Positions 62,582 through 64,000 of a DNA stretch of 64,000 bases are shown here, piece after piece (positions within the stretch are counted from its first letter, which is position 1; each line of letters begins with the position of its first letter). Source of the DNA: an uncultured Dehalococcoidia bacterium (GTDB taxonomy: Bacteria > Chloroflexota > Dehalococcoidia > Lucifugimonadales > UBA3495); the NCBI GenBank assembly GCA_951812535.1, contig CATOSK010000003.1, positions 407,001 through 471,000 of the forward strand, read 5' to 3'. Both the position numbers and the translations under genes were made by a program. The notes beneath the pieces were generated by a model. The model saw only the letters and a program-made list of their open reading frames with translations. It was not told the DNA's origin and ran no database searches.

Positions 62582-63496
62582 TTGGTTTCGCCAGAAAATA
62601 CAGGTAACGCACTAACCGACAGGGCCAACGGCTCGCCTCCCGAGCGTTGCGGGGTCATCCTGCTGTGCCACGGCAGCCAGCGGGGCACCAGCCGCGACGA
62701 ATGCTCCTGCTCCTGGGCGGCCCAGGGAGGAGACTGGCCCGAGTGGTGCCGCCACTGCCCGGATACGCGGGTTGGCCTGGCCGAGGCCTCGGAGCGGCTG
62801 CAGAGCGTCCTGGGGGAGCCCCAGGCCGACGTCCTGCTGTCCTGCCTGGAGTTCATCCAGCCCCACCCGGACCAGGCCGTGGAAGTCCTGGCGGAACGGG
62901 GCCGGGACCAGGTGGTGATCATGCCCTATCTCTTGGGGCAGGGAAAGCATGCCACCGAGGAGCTGGCAGAGGTGCTGGAGGAACTGCGGGAGCAGTCACC
63001 CCAGGTGCAGCTGGCCCTGACCCGGGGGCTGGGATCCGACCCTCGCCTGGCCGACCTCGTGGTCGAGCGGGTGCGCGACCTGGACGGGACGCCTTCCCTG
63101 ACGCCCGATAAAGGCCGCACCATCGGAATCCTCATCGTCAAGGCCGGCACCAGGACCCAGTACGACGATTGCCTCTGGCTCCAGGAATTGGCCAGGTTGG
63201 CCGAGGGGCAGCTGGGAGAGGGCTACGCCGTTGAGATTGCCCAGTCCCACTACGGCGACCCGACCATGGAGTACGCCTCCGCTCGGCTGGTGGAGGAGCG
63301 GGGCGTTTCGGCGGTGCTGTGCGTTCCCTACCTGTTCTTTCCCGGAATGATCCTTAAGCGAAATGTGCTGGGCGGGATGCAGGCCGCCCGGGAAAAGTAC
63401 CCCAACGTTGAAATGCACGTGGCCCCTCCGCTGGGAGTGGATGACCGGGTGGTGGCCGTGGCCGCCGACCGGGTCCGCGAGGTCTGGAGCCCGTAG
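62582..63496 (+). CDS. cbiX: Sirohydrochlorin cobaltochelatase, two CbiX domains
   Basis: A 304-residue chelatase that inserts cobalt into sirohydrochlorin. Two CbiX-like halves are visible: ILLCHGSQRGTSRDE with LSCLEFIQPHPDQAVEVL and MPYLLGQGKHATEE, then IVKAGTRTQYDDC with AQSHYGDPTMEYASARL and PYLFFPGMILKRN. The first half carries an insert with five cysteines (ECSCSW...EWCRHC, about residues 41-60 counting from the TTG start), which could bind a metal or cluster. The start is TTG 62582, eight bases after cobH. cbiD follows 29 bases later. Confidence 0.87.
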   Translation: MVSPENTGNALTDRANGSPPERCGVILLCHGSQRGTSRDECSCSWAAQGGDWPEWCRHCPDTRVGLAEASERLQSVLGEPQADVLLSCLEFIQPHPDQAVEVLAERGRDQVVIMPYLLGQGKHATEELAEVLEELREQSPQVQLALTRGLGSDPRLADLVVERVRDLDGTPSLTPDKGRTIGILIVKAGTRTQYDDCLWLQELARLAEGQLGEGYAVEIAQSHYGDPTMEYASARLVEERGVSAVLCVPYLFFPGMILKRNVLGGMQAAREKYPNVEMHVAPPLGVDDRVVAVAADRVREVWSP

Positions 63497-63525
63497 CCCA
63501 TCCAGTCGATGGCGAATTGCCAGCA

Positions 63526-64000
63526 ATGACGCAAGCACAAGACGACAATCAATCCAGGGAAAGCGATTACAGCCGCACGACGGTGAGGGACCGGCAGGGG
63601 ATGCGGACCGGTTACACGACCGGCTCCTGCGCCGCCGCCGCGGCCAAGGCTGCCGTAACGACCCTGCTCACCGGACAGCCCACCGGGGATGTGACCATCC
63701 ACCTGCCCGTGGGACAGGACGCCGCTTTCCACATCCACCGCTGCGAGTGGGTTGATGACCAGCGGGTGCTCTGCTCCGTCATCAAGGACGGGGGCGACGA
63801 CCCCGACGCCACCCACGGCGCCGAAATCTGCGTCACCGTGAGCCGCGCCCCCGACCAGTCCGGCCTGAAAATCACCGGCGGCCCAGGGGTCGGCACCGTC
63901 ACCCGCCCGGGAACGGGAATAGAGGTGGGAGAACCGGCGGTGACACGCGTTCCCCGCCGGATGATGGCCGAATCGGTAAGCGCGGCAGCCCAGAGCGCCG
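63526..64000 (+). CDS. cbiD: Cobalt-precorrin-5B C1-methyltransferase, 3'-truncated by window edge
   Basis: The first 158 codons of CbiD, which methylates C-1 of cobalt-precorrin-5B. The diagnostic MRTGYTTGSCAAAAAKAAV lies near residue 26, followed by VIKDGGDDPDATHGAEI and the GPGVGTVTRPG loop. It begins at ATG 63526, with a nearby ATG at 63509 out of frame. The reading frame is open to the end of the window. Confidence 0.93.
   Translation, partial: MTQAQDDNQSRESDYSRTTVRDRQGMRTGYTTGSCAAAAAKAAVTTLLTGQPTGDVTIHLPVGQDAAFHIHRCEWVDDQRVLCSVIKDGGDDPDATHGAEICVTVSRAPDQSGLKITGGPGVGTVTRPGTGIEVGEPAVTRVPRRMMAESVSAAAQSA

Overview
The window is one stretch of a GC-rich bacterial chromosome, about 60 to 65 % GC by eye, with a few AT-richer pockets near 23.9, 49.9 and 58.7-59.6 kb. 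Gene content (class I ribosomal protein cluster with tuf, RNase J, type-4 uracil-DNA glycosylase, an MshA-like glycosyltransferase next to a PIG-L protein, DUF885, B12-dependent methylmalonyl-CoA mutase in two pieces) best fits an uncultured Chloroflexota, perhaps a marine or sponge-associated Dehalococcoidia/SAR202-like lineage. That placement is inference from gene families, not from a marker-gene tree.

Layout. 0-4.5 kb (+): end of thrC, folE, a CelD-like acetyltransferase, an MshA-like GT4 glycosyltransferase and a PIG-L deacetylase homologue that has lost its usual aspartates. 4.5-12.9 kb (-): a DUF885 protein, an EthD protein, then the tRNA-Thr/Tyr/Thr - tuf - rpmG - secE - nusG - rplK - rplA - (L10 leader) - rplJ - flavin-type oxidoreductase - rplL block. 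13.2-23.6 kb (+): one 3481-codon type I polyketide synthase with one full reducing module and a trailing KS plus a truncated, active-site-dead AT. 23.6-24.7 kb: a small inverted-repeat element, tRNA-Phe and a pair of direct repeats. 24.7-29.1 kb (+): methylmalonyl-CoA mutase large subunit, acyl-CoA dehydrogenase, methylmalonyl-CoA epimerase and holA. 29.1-41.2 kb: mainly minus-strand housekeeping genes (ABC ATPase, PHP protein, methyltransferase, ftsK, rnj, udg, acpP, nusB, fabD, rpmF, DUF177) and the B12-binding subunit of the mutase.

41.4-53.3 kb is accessory: tRNA-Arg, a decayed IS630-type element sharing its ends with the element at 23.9 kb, a 2303-residue surface protein of fibronectin-III and cadherin-like repeats, a MarR regulator, an exported trypsin-like protease and an ankyrin-repeat lipoprotein. 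53.7-58.5 kb is a regulatory unit: a one-polypeptide GAF-PAS-histidine kinase-receiver-winged-helix protein lies between two copies of the same promoter-like sequence. One copy points at two paralogous methyltransferases; the other drives a possible short RNA that ends at a hairpin terminator.

58.6-61.2 kb holds an orphan PD-(D/E)XK-like protein, an aroA of E. coli type and a ribbon-helix-helix antitoxin gene broken by a 13-bp tandem duplication and a 1-base insertion. The window ends in a cobalamin operon: a TTGACA-17-TATAGT promoter, a B12 riboswitch, a terminator, then cobH/cbiC, cbiX and the start of cbiD. The B12 made or completed here would serve the methylmalonyl-CoA mutase encoded at 24.7 and 40.8 kb. 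The most unusual items are the PKS with its dead terminal AT, the kinase flanked by duplicated promoters, the PIG-L protein without its catalytic aspartates, and the oxidoreductase gene inserted between rplJ and rplL.
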